Positions 22,686 to 31,346 of a DNA stretch of 40,897 nucleotides are shown here, in pieces (within the stretch, counting starts at the first letter, position 1; every line of letters begins with the position of its first letter). Origin of the DNA: Williamwhitmania taraxaci. GTDB lineage: Bacteria; Bacteroidota; Bacteroidia; Bacteroidales; Williamwhitmaniaceae. The notes under the pieces were generated by a model that saw nothing but the letters and a program-made list of their open reading frames with translations, was not told the DNA's origin and made no database searches. Made by a program: the position numbers and the translations under genes. Location of the stretch: assembly GCF_900096565.1 (NCBI RefSeq), contig NZ_FMYP01000038.1, positions 1 to 40,897 on the forward strand. Direction: 5' to 3'.

Positions 22686-22715
22686 CAAAGTATTGTTGCG
22701 TATTTTTTACGCAAA
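22686..22715 (-). promoter_or_regulatory. nrtR-pncA-pncB-nadE promoter with overlapping palindromic operator
   Basis: On the minus strand TTTG (22712-22715), 19 bases, TACTTTG (22686-22692; one base short of TAnnTTTG). The predicted transcript begins near 22679, about 42 bases before the nrtR ATG. A perfect palindrome with 7-bp arms, TTGCGTA-N5-TACGCAA (22696-22714), covers the -33 element and spacer, the classic position for a repressor site. One further TACGCAAAGAA half-site lies at about 22654-22664, within the leader. Confidence 0.55.
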
Positions 22716-23190
22716 GAAGTAAATTGGGTGGGGGGTAACCTGTGGCGGTAGCTGCACTTAGTAGAAAGGTAAATCGACTTACTTGCGTGGTGGCTCATTT
22801 GCAGCCATAGATAGTCACCGAAAGGTGGCCAGAGTTTGCTCGCCCTTTTTGGCGTGTAATACCCCCGTTTCTTTTGCATTAAATCCATCGGCTGAACAAT
22901 CGAAACTCCTTCCTCCCCCATCTTTTTGATAATAATTGGTCCTATTAACCCCAGATTTGTAATGGGAACGCTGCTGTTTATACCACTAATTTTCAGCATT
23001 GCTGTTCTACTTTGTATTAGTTAATATCATCACTGTATGACGTTTAAAGAACACGGTAGAGGTTATGATGTACCGCCAAACCCGAATATATTCAACCTGA
23101 GAAGGTAAATAGTGCAAACGTTTGTGGAAATCGATGCTTAGTCGCCTTAACTTTCGTTGAAATACGATTAGCCACAAACTACCCCTTGCT
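22716..23190. other. Intergenic region between the NAD operon and susC
   Basis: This 475-bp gap separates two divergent operons. A small hairpin CACC-GAAA-GGTG lies near 22818. The stretch around 22780-22860 has faint similarity to the 3' part of R6/R7 (CATTTGCAGCC). A perfect 10-bp palindrome CAAACGTTTG (23115-23124) lies 66 bases before the susC ATG and could be a regulator site. I see no convincing -7 element for susC. The 137-residue minus-strand frame crossing this gap (22586-22999) runs through the nrtR start and promoter and is not accepted. Confidence 0.4.
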
Positions 23191-26100
23191 ATGAAAAGAA
23201 TAATACTAATCTGCTTTGCAATTCTCTTCCCTGCGGTAATATTTGCCCAGCAAACTATTAGCGGTAGGGTTACAGATGAAAGCGGCAGTACGATGCCCGG
23301 AACTAACGTGTATATAAAGAGCACATTCAAGGGAACAACAACCGACCTGGATGGCTTTTACACCATATCGGTCAATAGCACGGATACTGTAGTGTTTTCA
23401 ATGGTGGGGTTTAACCGATTGGAAATTATACCAGGCAATCGAACCACCATCGACATAGTTCTTAAAACAAGCAGCAGACAACTCGACGAGGTTGTGGTTA
23501 TTGGTTACGGAACATCCAAGTCGAGGGATCTTACAGCACCAATCGTTACCATAAAATCGGAGGAAATATCGAGGCAAACCACCGCCAACCCAGCACAGGC
23601 ACTACAAGGGAAGATGGCAGGGGTAACAGTCACCAACAGCGGAGAGCCGGGCAGCGCACCTCAAATCAGGATTAGAGGAGTAGGAACAGCCCTCGCAACG
23701 GGATCGGGTCCCCTTTATATTGTGGATGGTATTGTGGTAAGCAACATCAGCTTCCTAAACAATAACGACATTGAGTCTCTCTCCGTATTGAAGGACGCAT
23801 CGGCAGGGGCAATTTATGGCGTTCAAGCGGCCAACGGTGTTGTGCTTATCACAACGAAAAAAGGGAAGATAGGCGAGCCTCAGTTCAACTTTTCCGCCTA
23901 CGCTGGCGTGCAGCGCGCAACCAACTTAGTTAAGATGGCCAACACCACGCAATACATCGAGTTGCTGAACCAGCGCTCAGGCCTTACTGGTGCAGGCAAC
24001 ACCTTCGATCCGACAAACTTCCCCGTTTCTACCCAATGGTATAAGGCGTTACTTCGAAACCCATTTATTTCCAATGTGGAATTTAACGTAAGCGGAGGTG
24101 GTGAGAAGAATCTATACTCATTTGGTATCAGCCATTTCTACCAAGACGGACTTATCGAAACCAAAAATAAAAATAACCACTACGACCGGATAAATTTTAG
24201 GGCAAAAAACGATTATACCTTCAACAGCCATATAAGCGGTGGATTTGGCCTGATATTTTCTCGCAGCCTAAACATTCCAACTAACAACTATGCACTTTTT
24301 CAAGCATATGTAACTCCGCCTGCCTTTGGGCCAAAAAATCCTGATGGCACTTGGTCAGACCCAACAGCGTTGGGCTTCTCTGGTCCATTTGCAAATCCTG
24401 CAGCATCGGTTTACTACTACGATGACCGCACCGAGGAGTATAGCATGTTGCCTAACGCCTACCTCGCGCTCAAATTCAACGACGACCTAACCTTTAAAAC
24501 CACCTTCAGCGGCGACATCGGCTTTTCTCTGCAGCGAAACTATACGCCTACATACTACGTGTCGGGGCTGCAATCGAACAAGACGAGCAATCTAGCCAAG
24601 AATAACAACTTCCGCAAAAACATTATATGGGATAATACCCTCGATTATTCGAAAACAGTAGGGAAAAGCGATTTTAAGTTTATGGTGGGCAGCTCCATCC
24701 AAGAGTTTTACGATACCTACCTCTCCGGAACGCGCTACAACGTGCCCTACCTCTCCGACGCCACCCTTTTCCTCACATTGGGTGATGATGGAACTCAACG
24801 AGCATCTGATGGTGGAAACAAAAGCAGAGTAGCCTCCTTCTTTACACGGGTTGGATATAGTTTCAATTCCAAATATCTCATTACTGGAACTTTTCGTGCC
24901 GATGGCTCTTCAAAATATGCCAACAACCAATGGGGTTATTTCCCCTCAGTTGGACTAGGATGGATACTTAGCAATGAGAATTTTTTGAAAGACAACACAT
25001 ATATCAACTTTCTAAAGATCAGGGCCAGTTGGGGTAAATTAGGGAACAGTAATGTTCCTGCAAATTCAAGCGTTACCTATGGCGGACCTGTGGATGGAGG
25101 GATTTTCGGTGGAAACAACTACATACCCGGACTTACCTTCTCTACCGTAATTAAATCGCCCCTAAAGTGGGAAGTTATTGAGGAATACGATGCCGGCTTT
25201 GAAGTTTATGCCTTCCATAGTAGAATGAACCTAGAGGTGGATTACTACACTAGAGTTACCAACGATGCCGTATTTAACGCACCAGTTCCAGGCATTACGG
25301 GAACCGATAACCTACTTGGCAACAACGGTAAAATACAAAATAACGGTTTAGAGTTGGTGCTGGGATGGACCGACCAAACCGAAGATGGTAAGATAAAATA
25401 CAACGTTAGCGCGAACTTCGCCACCATTCACAACGAGGTATTGGAGATCAATAATCAGGCAGGAGTACTTTATGGCCCGCAGTTGCTGAATGGATCTTTC
25501 ATTACCAGAACTATAAAAGGTAAGCCAATTGGATCGTTCTACGGCTATGATGTTGTCGGAGTATTCCAATCAAATGCCGATATTGATGATTACAAGAGCG
25601 CTAATGGCACTATTCTTCAACCCGACGCCATTCCCGGCGACTTAAAGTTTGCAAACACCAATGGGGACGATATTATCAATGGAGACGACAGAACCTACCT
25701 CGGAAGCCCCGTTCCTAAGTATACCCTTGGTTTAAATGGGGGTGTTACCTACGGAAGTTGGGATATCTCAATTGCAATACAAGGCGTGGCCGGGAACAAA
25801 CTTTTTAACTTTAAGCGCGCCAACAGGAACGCTTTCCCTGATGCCAACTACGACTACGACTTTTACCAAAATCACTGGGATGGAAAAGGTTCCTCCAGCG
25901 TATATCCTTCTGCGGCTCTTACCAGAAAGAACATACAACCCAACTCCTTCTTTGTGGAATCGGGAAGTTACATTCGAATAAGATCGCTGCAATTTGGCTA
26001 TACTATTTCCGAAAAGATAGCCAAGAAAGTAGCCTTCAAGAGTGCTCGGGTATACCTAAATGCTCAAAACCCGCTCACCATTTTTGGCTATAACGGCTTT

Positions 26101-26199
26101 ACCCCAGAAATTGGAGGTAGGCCAACCTCAACAGGTATCGACGAGTCCACCTATCCGCTATCGTCTATTTACACCTTTGGAATCAACGCATCCTTCTAA
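23191..26199 (+). CDS. susC: SusC/RagA-type TonB-dependent outer-membrane transporter
   Basis: 1002 residues. A signal peptide (MKRIILICFAILFPAVIFAQ) is followed by a carboxypeptidase-like regulatory domain (about 22-100, ISGRVTDESGSTMPGTNVYI), a TonB-box/plug region (LDEVVVIGYGTSKSRDL, then the plug to about 225 with LSVLKDASAGAIYG), and a large beta-barrel ending in a terminal Phe (FGINASF). Proteins of this family import oligosaccharides across the outer membrane together with the SusD lid encoded 11 bases downstream. It is the first gene of the polysaccharide locus; the associated enzymes suggest a beta-1,2-glucan-derived substrate. Confidence 0.95.
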   Translation: MKRIILICFAILFPAVIFAQQTISGRVTDESGSTMPGTNVYIKSTFKGTTTDLDGFYTISVNSTDTVVFSMVGFNRLEIIPGNRTTIDIVLKTSSRQLDEVVVIGYGTSKSRDLTAPIVTIKSEEISRQTTANPAQALQGKMAGVTVTNSGEPGSAPQIRIRGVGTALATGSGPLYIVDGIVVSNISFLNNNDIESLSVLKDASAGAIYGVQAANGVVLITTKKGKIGEPQFNFSAYAGVQRATNLVKMANTTQYIELLNQRSGLTGAGNTFDPTNFPVSTQWYKALLRNPFISNVEFNVSGGGEKNLYSFGISHFYQDGLIETKNKNNHYDRINFRAKNDYTFNSHISGGFGLIFSRSLNIPTNNYALFQAYVTPPAFGPKNPDGTWSDPTALGFSGPFANPAASVYYYDDRTEEYSMLPNAYLALKFNDDLTFKTTFSGDIGFSLQRNYTPTYYVSGLQSNKTSNLAKNNNFRKNIIWDNTLDYSKTVGKSDFKFMVGSSIQEFYDTYLSGTRYNVPYLSDATLFLTLGDDGTQRASDGGNKSRVASFFTRVGYSFNSKYLITGTFRADGSSKYANNQWGYFPSVGLGWILSNENFLKDNTYINFLKIRASWGKLGNSNVPANSSVTYGGPVDGGIFGGNNYIPGLTFSTVIKSPLKWEVIEEYDAGFEVYAFHSRMNLEVDYYTRVTNDAVFNAPVPGITGTDNLLGNNGKIQNNGLELVLGWTDQTEDGKIKYNVSANFATIHNEVLEINNQAGVLYGPQLLNGSFITRTIKGKPIGSFYGYDVVGVFQSNADIDDYKSANGTILQPDAIPGDLKFANTNGDDIINGDDRTYLGSPVPKYTLGLNGGVTYGSWDISIAIQGVAGNKLFNFKRANRNAFPDANYDYDFYQNHWDGKGSSSVYPSAALTRKNIQPNSFFVESGSYIRIRSLQFGYTISEKIAKKVAFKSARVYLNAQNPLTIFGYNGFTPEIGGRPTSTGIDESTYPLSSIYTFGINASF

Positions 26200-26210
26200 A
26201 CCGAAAAGCC

Positions 26211-27671
26211 ATGAAACAAATACTATCATATAAAAAGAGATTCTCCATTCTGCTTTTGGCGGCTGGGATTACCTCGGCCACGCTGATTGTTTCCTGCGAG
26301 AAATATCTCGATGTGCCCATTGAGTCGCAACTACCATCCGACTATACCAAGGAACTAACCCCCGATGAAGCGTTCCAGTATGTAAGTGCAGCCTACGGAG
26401 GCATGCGCAAATGGGGCGTAAGCGTTTTCCCATACATCGGAATGTTTGAAGTAACCTCCGATGACGCCGATAAGGGCAGCACCGCCGATGACTCGCCCAC
26501 TATGCTTGAACTGGACAAGTTCCAATTCGATGCCAACAACGACCTCATTGCTAGCTACTGGAACGATCACTACTCCGTTATAAGCACCTGCAACTATGCC
26601 ATCACAACACTGAAAAAGTTAAAGTTCACCGACACCACCGCACGAGACCAGATGGTTGCTGAGGCCAAATTTATTCGGGCGTTCATGTTTCTTCGGATGA
26701 ATATAGCTTACGGTGGCGTTCCAGTGGTAGATACCCTCCAAACCGTGGAAGGCTTTGCCACGGTTGCTCGCTCCACCAAGGAACAGGTATTCGCATTCAT
26801 CGAAAAAGATCTCTCAGAAGCCATCCCGTTTCTACCCGAAGCCTACTCTTCTGATCAAGTAGGTCGTGCCACCAACTGGGCAGCAAAGGCTTTGCTTGCT
26901 CGCACCTATATGTTCGAGGAAAAATGGCCCGAATTGAAACTTATTACTGATGAAATCATAGGGTTAGGACCATTTTCCCTTTATCCTAACTACTATCGAC
27001 TTTTCCGTATCGAGGGTGAGAGTTCCTTCGAATCAGTATTTGAGATTCAAAATTCATCCATGAATCAAGGAAAATACCGCTGCGAATACGCCTTTGTGCA
27101 AGGCCCCCGGAACAATTTTGCACAGATGCAAGGCTGGGGTTTTTGCGTTCCTTCCCAAAAGTTAGTTGATTTCTTCACGTCTAGGGGAGATAATATCCGC
27201 AAGGCTGCCACCGTTTTGCCGAGAGGATTTAGAACCGCCGAGGGAGATTCGATCAATGCGGGCTGCCCCAACCCCTACTACAACTTCAAGGCATATACGC
27301 CCAAAAAATACAACACGGTTGATTACGGACTCGATCAAAACATCCGCTACATCCGCTATGCCGAAGTTCTCCTCATGAACGCAGAAGCCGCCTTGCATGC
27401 AGGAGGCGATGCTGCCACCCCATTCAACGAGGTTAGAAAAAGAGCGGGTCTCACGGAATTAGGATCCCCTACCCTTCAGGATGTTTGGGATGAAAGGCGG
27501 GCAGAGTTTGCGATGGAAGAGTTCCGCTTCTTCGACTTGGTTCGGACCGGTCAGGCAACCGCGGAATTGGGATCGCTGGGATACATTAACGGAAAAAACA
27601 ACCTGTTCCCCATTCCCCAAACCCAAATTGACTTGAGCAATGGCGTTCTTCTTCAAAATCCTGGTTATTAA
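26211..27671 (+). CDS. susD: SusD/RagB-type surface glycan-binding lipoprotein
   Basis: 486 residues with a lipoprotein signal ending in LIVSC (Cys29) and then EKYLDVPIESQ. The SusD fold is recognisable from the helical TPR-like segments (AEAKFIRAFMFLRMNIAYGGVPVV, RATNWAAKALLARTYM) and the C-terminal family region (IRYAEVLLMNAEAAL, RRAEFAMEEFRFFDLVRTG, NLFPIPQTQI). It forms the lid of the SusC transporter. The stop shares its last base with the first base of the next gene, so the locus is tightly coupled. Confidence 0.95.
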   Translation: MKQILSYKKRFSILLLAAGITSATLIVSCEKYLDVPIESQLPSDYTKELTPDEAFQYVSAAYGGMRKWGVSVFPYIGMFEVTSDDADKGSTADDSPTMLELDKFQFDANNDLIASYWNDHYSVISTCNYAITTLKKLKFTDTTARDQMVAEAKFIRAFMFLRMNIAYGGVPVVDTLQTVEGFATVARSTKEQVFAFIEKDLSEAIPFLPEAYSSDQVGRATNWAAKALLARTYMFEEKWPELKLITDEIIGLGPFSLYPNYYRLFRIEGESSFESVFEIQNSSMNQGKYRCEYAFVQGPRNNFAQMQGWGFCVPSQKLVDFFTSRGDNIRKAATVLPRGFRTAEGDSINAGCPNPYYNFKAYTPKKYNTVDYGLDQNIRYIRYAEVLLMNAEAALHAGGDAATPFNEVRKRAGLTELGSPTLQDVWDERRAEFAMEEFRFFDLVRTGQATAELGSLGYINGKNNLFPIPQTQIDLSNGVLLQNPGY

Positions 27672-29044
27672 TGCTTAAAAAACTACCATACTACTTTTTA
27701 GCCTCGCTGCTGATTCTTGCAGCTTGCTCCAAGTCCGAAGACGACACATCTCCGGTAGATATTGACACACCCGATACTTGTGTCAAGTTGGAGAACTACG
27801 TGGAGACAATAACCGATGATGCCCTACTCAATAAGGTGCAGCAGCAAACGTTAAAATATTTTTGGGATTTTGCCGAACCCAACTCAGGGATGAGTAGGGA
27901 GCGGAATACCTCTGGGAACCTTGTTACAACCGGGGGCACAGGGTTTGGCATTATGGCCATAATAGTCGGTGCCGATAGAGGCTTTGTTACTCGCGACGCC
28001 GCCACCGACCGCATCCTTAAGGTCTTCAACTTTCTTAGCAAGGCCGATCGGTTCCATGGGGCTTGGCCACACTGGATGGATGGAACAACCGGCAAAACCA
28101 TTGCCTTCGGGACCAAGGATAATGGCGGTGATTTGATCGAAACCGCGTTCCTCGTCCAAGGAATCATTGCCGCGAAAGAATACTTCAGCGCTGCCACTCA
28201 AAAGGAGGATAGCCTGCGCAGAATGGCCGACTCCCTCTGGTATAAGGTAGAATGGGATTGGTATACTAACGGGGAAAACGTTCTTCTTTGGCACTGGTCC
28301 GCCAACTATAGCTTCGAAATAAACATGCACATTTCGGGATGGAACGAAGGTCTTATTACCTATGTGCTGGCCGCATCATCGCCTACCCATCCAATTTCCA
28401 AATTAGTTTACGATAACGGATGGGCTAAGAATGGTGGTTTAAGGAACGGAAGAATTTTCTATGGAACAAAACTCCCACTTGGTCAAGACTTTGGTGGTCC
28501 GCTATTCTTTTCCCATTATTCTTTTCTGGGGTTAGATCCCCGAGGACTATCCGATCAGTATGCCAACTACTGGGAGCAAAACGTTAATCACAGTAAAATA
28601 AATCACAGTTACGCAGTGGCAAACCCATATAGTTTCTGTCACTACTCCGACTCGTGCTGGGGCTTAACCGCAAGCGACGATCCAATTAGGGGTTACCAAG
28701 CTCATGCTCCCTATCGAAACGGTGGCGATGACAATGGAACCATTACTCCTACCGCTGCGCTATCGTCGTTCCCATACACTCCTGTAGAGAGCATGAAGGC
28801 ATTACGGTTTTTCTACCATCGGTTGAACAGTAAAGTGTGGGGCACCTATGGTTTTACCGATGCTTTTAACCTTAGCCAGAAGTGGTATGCCAACTCCTAC
28901 CTAGCCATAGACCAAGGCCCTATTGTGGTTATGATTGAGAATTATCGTACAGGATTGCTATGGAACACTTTTATGAAAAATCAAGATATAAAGAATGGAT
29001 TATCAAAATTAGAATTCACAGTTATCAACTATCAATTTTATTAA
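27671..29044 (+). CDS. GH144-type (PF10091) lipoprotein, probable surface endo-beta-1,2-glucanase
   Basis: 457 residues. The lipobox is LAAC (Cys19) followed by SKSEDD, an acidic stretch that in this phylum directs lipoproteins to the cell surface. The rest is the glucoamylase-like (alpha/alpha)6 domain PF10091. The acidic motif DNGGDLIE (Asp150, Asp154, Glu157) is conserved with the second copy at 30000-31298. As I recall, the same D-x3-D-x2-E spacing holds residues important for activity in the founding Chitinophaga beta-1,2-glucanase. Family GH144 acts on beta-1,2-glucans, and the neighbouring SusCD and GH3 genes fit. An older label would be glucoamylase-like protein. Endo action at the surface is inferred from location only. 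Confidence 0.85.
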   Translation: MLKKLPYYFLASLLILAACSKSEDDTSPVDIDTPDTCVKLENYVETITDDALLNKVQQQTLKYFWDFAEPNSGMSRERNTSGNLVTTGGTGFGIMAIIVGADRGFVTRDAATDRILKVFNFLSKADRFHGAWPHWMDGTTGKTIAFGTKDNGGDLIETAFLVQGIIAAKEYFSAATQKEDSLRRMADSLWYKVEWDWYTNGENVLLWHWSANYSFEINMHISGWNEGLITYVLAASSPTHPISKLVYDNGWAKNGGLRNGRIFYGTKLPLGQDFGGPLFFSHYSFLGLDPRGLSDQYANYWEQNVNHSKINHSYAVANPYSFCHYSDSCWGLTASDDPIRGYQAHAPYRNGGDDNGTITPTAALSSFPYTPVESMKALRFFYHRLNSKVWGTYGFTDAFNLSQKWYANSYLAIDQGPIVVMIENYRTGLLWNTFMKNQDIKNGLSKLEFTVINYQFY

Positions 29045-29059
29045 CTAAACACTACGATT

Positions 29060-29902
29060 ATGAAGCACACAAAGTTTTTCTTGATGGCTGCAATAGGACT
29101 TGCAGTGTCATTTGCAAGCTGCTCTAAGGACGACAGCGACAATAATGACGATAACAACAACGTTACCAACATTGCAGATACTGTGGCCGTGAACAACCTC
29201 ATAGCCTACTTTAAGTTCAACGGCGATGTGGTTGACAAAAAAGGACAAATAGCAACCAACAACGGGGTAACATTCACAACCGATCGTTTTGCCACAGCCT
29301 CCAAGGCCTACAAGGGTGGTGCTGCCGCCTATGCCGAAGTAGTTCCATCTGCAAAGCTAAAAACAATGGCAAGTATGACTTACAGCGTTTGGTTGAGATC
29401 CCAAAAGCTCGATGGTGGAGCAGCCTTCATCTTTACCCTTATCGATCCAGCAATTGACTGGAATGCGGGTATTGGTCTATGGCAAGAGGGAGATAACAGA
29501 ATGGATACCCTCAGATTTAAAGGTTTTACCATGCACAAAAGTTCGGCTGTATATACTTGGCTCGACACTAAATATGGCAAAACTGACAAGACGCTTTTCC
29601 CTACCAGCAAATGGTTCCAAGTTGCCTACACCTACAACTCCAGTGATGGAATCCGCGCTTTTTATCTAAATGGTAGCAAAGTTCTTCAGGATACCATTAA
29701 ATTCGTAGATGCCCCAATGGGTGCCATTACTATTCCTGCTACTGCAACAAACTTTTTCATCGGTAAAAATCCTAATACTTCCCAAGGTTGGATTGTCAAC
29801 TACTTGGGCGATATGGACGACCTTCGTTTTTACGACAAGGCCCTTACCAGTGGTCAAATTGACGCACTCTACAGAGGTGAAAAAGATGCTGAAGGTGAGT
29901 AA
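29060..29902 (+). CDS. LamG/concanavalin-like surface lipoprotein, probable glycan-binding protein
   Basis: 280 residues. Lipobox SFASC (Cys21) is followed by SKDDSDNNDDNNN, a strongly acidic surface-export signal and flexible linker. From about residue 45 to 275 there is a single jelly-roll (LamG/laminin-G 3-like) domain: LIAYFKFNGDVVDKKGQ at the start, MTYSVWLRSQK, and the ending GDMDDLRFYDKALTSGQIDALY. There is no obvious catalytic motif, so a surface glycan-binding role is likely, analogous to SusE/SusF position-holders in other loci. A strong terminator follows. Confidence 0.82.
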   Translation: MKHTKFFLMAAIGLAVSFASCSKDDSDNNDDNNNVTNIADTVAVNNLIAYFKFNGDVVDKKGQIATNNGVTFTTDRFATASKAYKGGAAAYAEVVPSAKLKTMASMTYSVWLRSQKLDGGAAFIFTLIDPAIDWNAGIGLWQEGDNRMDTLRFKGFTMHKSSAVYTWLDTKYGKTDKTLFPTSKWFQVAYTYNSSDGIRAFYLNGSKVLQDTIKFVDAPMGAITIPATATNFFIGKNPNTSQGWIVNYLGDMDDLRFYDKALTSGQIDALYRGEKDAEGE

Positions 29903-29934
29903 TGCTTAGGTTTTAGATAACGTTTTACACTCAA

Positions 29935-29975
29935 GGGGGTGTTCGGCTTTCTAAACGACACACCCCCTTTTTTTT
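29935..29975 (+). terminator. Intrinsic terminator inside the polysaccharide locus
   Basis: Perfect 8-bp stem GGGGGTGT (29935-29942) and ACACCCCC (29960-29967) followed by eight T. It separates the SusC-SusD-GH144-LamG block from the second GH144 and GH3 genes and could lower their expression relative to the surface proteins. Confidence 0.85.
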
Positions 29976-29999
29976 CAACAACCCCTCTTTCTATTAATC

Positions 30000-31298
30000 A
30001 TGAACAAGCTTAGAATTCTATTTATCGCTATTGCCCTTCTGCTGGTGGGGTGTCAATCGGCAAATAACGTTAGACTTACCGACGAGGCTCTAATGGATAC
30101 TGTTCAACGCCAAACCCTTAAATACTTTACCGACTTTGCACATCCAATCTCCGGAATGGCCCGGGAGCGCAGCGACGAGTGCAACTATTCCAATGAAGTG
30201 GTAGCAACCGGAGGAACTGGTTTTGGTATTATGGCCATTATTGTTGGTTCGGACCGAAAATTCATTGACAGGAACCAAGCCGCCGACCAAATTCAAAAAA
30301 TTGCAAACTTCCTAGATACCTGCGATCGATACCATGGTGCATGGTCGCATTGGTATAACGGATCTACTGGAAAATCGTATCCTTTCAGCCGTACCGACAA
30401 CGGGGGCGATTTGGTCGAAACGGCCTTTCTCATACAAGGGTTACTCACCGCCAGAGCCTATTTTAACCTCGATAATAACCAAGAAACTACCCTGCGCAAC
30501 AAAATCACAAAACTATGGCATGAGGTTGATTGGAACTGGTATACTAACAACTCAGATTCACTCTACTGGCACTGGTCGCCTACCTTTAGCTGGGCTATGA
30601 ACATGCCAATCAAAGGCTGGAACGAGTGTTTAATTACATACGTGCTCGCCGCTTCTTCGCCCACTCATCCCATCGATACAAATGTATACCACAGCGGTTG
30701 GACTGCGTCCAACCACTTCCGTCTTGAAAAAAGTTACTATGGGCACGAGCTTGCCCTTGGCTTTCCATACGGTGGACCACTTTTTTTTGCTCATTACTCA
30801 TTTCTAGGTTTGAATCCAAAAGGACTTAAGGATAAATATGCCGATTACTGGCAACTTAACCAAAATCACGCATTAATCAACTATAATTACTGTGTCGACA
30901 ACCCGCTGAAATTCAGTGGATACGGAGAAGAGTGCTGGGGTCTTTCAGCCAGCGATGATTACGAGGGTTATGTGGCTCACTCCCCCACCAACGACCGCGG
31001 TGTGATAAGTCCAACTGCAGCACTAGCCTCCTTTCCATACACACCCCAGCAAAGCATGGACGCCCTGAAACATTTTTACTACAACATGGATGGCAAAATC
31101 TGGGGTGAATATGGTTTTACTGATGCATTTTCAGATGAGAAAAATTGGTATGCCAACAACTATTTAGCCATCGATCAAGGCCCAATTGTGGTGATGATCG
31201 AGAACTATCGCTCCGCGAAAATATGGAATCTATTCTCCTCCATTCCCGAGGTGCAACTGGGGCTCGAACGCCTTGGTTTTACATACACTGGAAAATAA
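30000..31298 (+). CDS. Second GH144-type (PF10091) lipoprotein, probably periplasmic
   Basis: 432 residues and clearly paralogous to the 27671-29044 product throughout its catalytic domain (TGGTGFGIMAIIVGSDR, DNGGDLVE at 133-140, LAIDQGPIVVMIENYR). The lipobox LVGC (Cys18) is followed by QSANNVRL with no acidic residues, so it should stay facing the periplasm. A Bacteroides thetaiotaomicron GH144 protein in a similar locus is known to release sophorose from beta-1,2-glucooligosaccharides, and an exo-acting role of that kind fits this copy. It starts 24 bases after the terminator; I see no convincing promoter of its own. Confidence 0.85.
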   Translation: MNKLRILFIAIALLLVGCQSANNVRLTDEALMDTVQRQTLKYFTDFAHPISGMARERSDECNYSNEVVATGGTGFGIMAIIVGSDRKFIDRNQAADQIQKIANFLDTCDRYHGAWSHWYNGSTGKSYPFSRTDNGGDLVETAFLIQGLLTARAYFNLDNNQETTLRNKITKLWHEVDWNWYTNNSDSLYWHWSPTFSWAMNMPIKGWNECLITYVLAASSPTHPIDTNVYHSGWTASNHFRLEKSYYGHELALGFPYGGPLFFAHYSFLGLNPKGLKDKYADYWQLNQNHALINYNYCVDNPLKFSGYGEECWGLSASDDYEGYVAHSPTNDRGVISPTAALASFPYTPQQSMDALKHFYYNMDGKIWGEYGFTDAFSDEKNWYANNYLAIDQGPIVVMIENYRSAKIWNLFSSIPEVQLGLERLGFTYTGK

Positions 31299-31346
31299 CC
31301 AGTTTGAACCCATGACAGACGATAGAAACTATAAAATATAAGCACC

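Noticed and set aside
22586-22999. 137-residue minus-strand ORF upstream of nrtR
   Set aside because: It runs through the nrtR promoter, palindrome and start codon in another frame and has no recognisable domain.
23007-23330. 107-residue minus-strand ORF upstream of susC
   Set aside because: It is antisense to the susC signal peptide and regulatory domain; composition is like chance.
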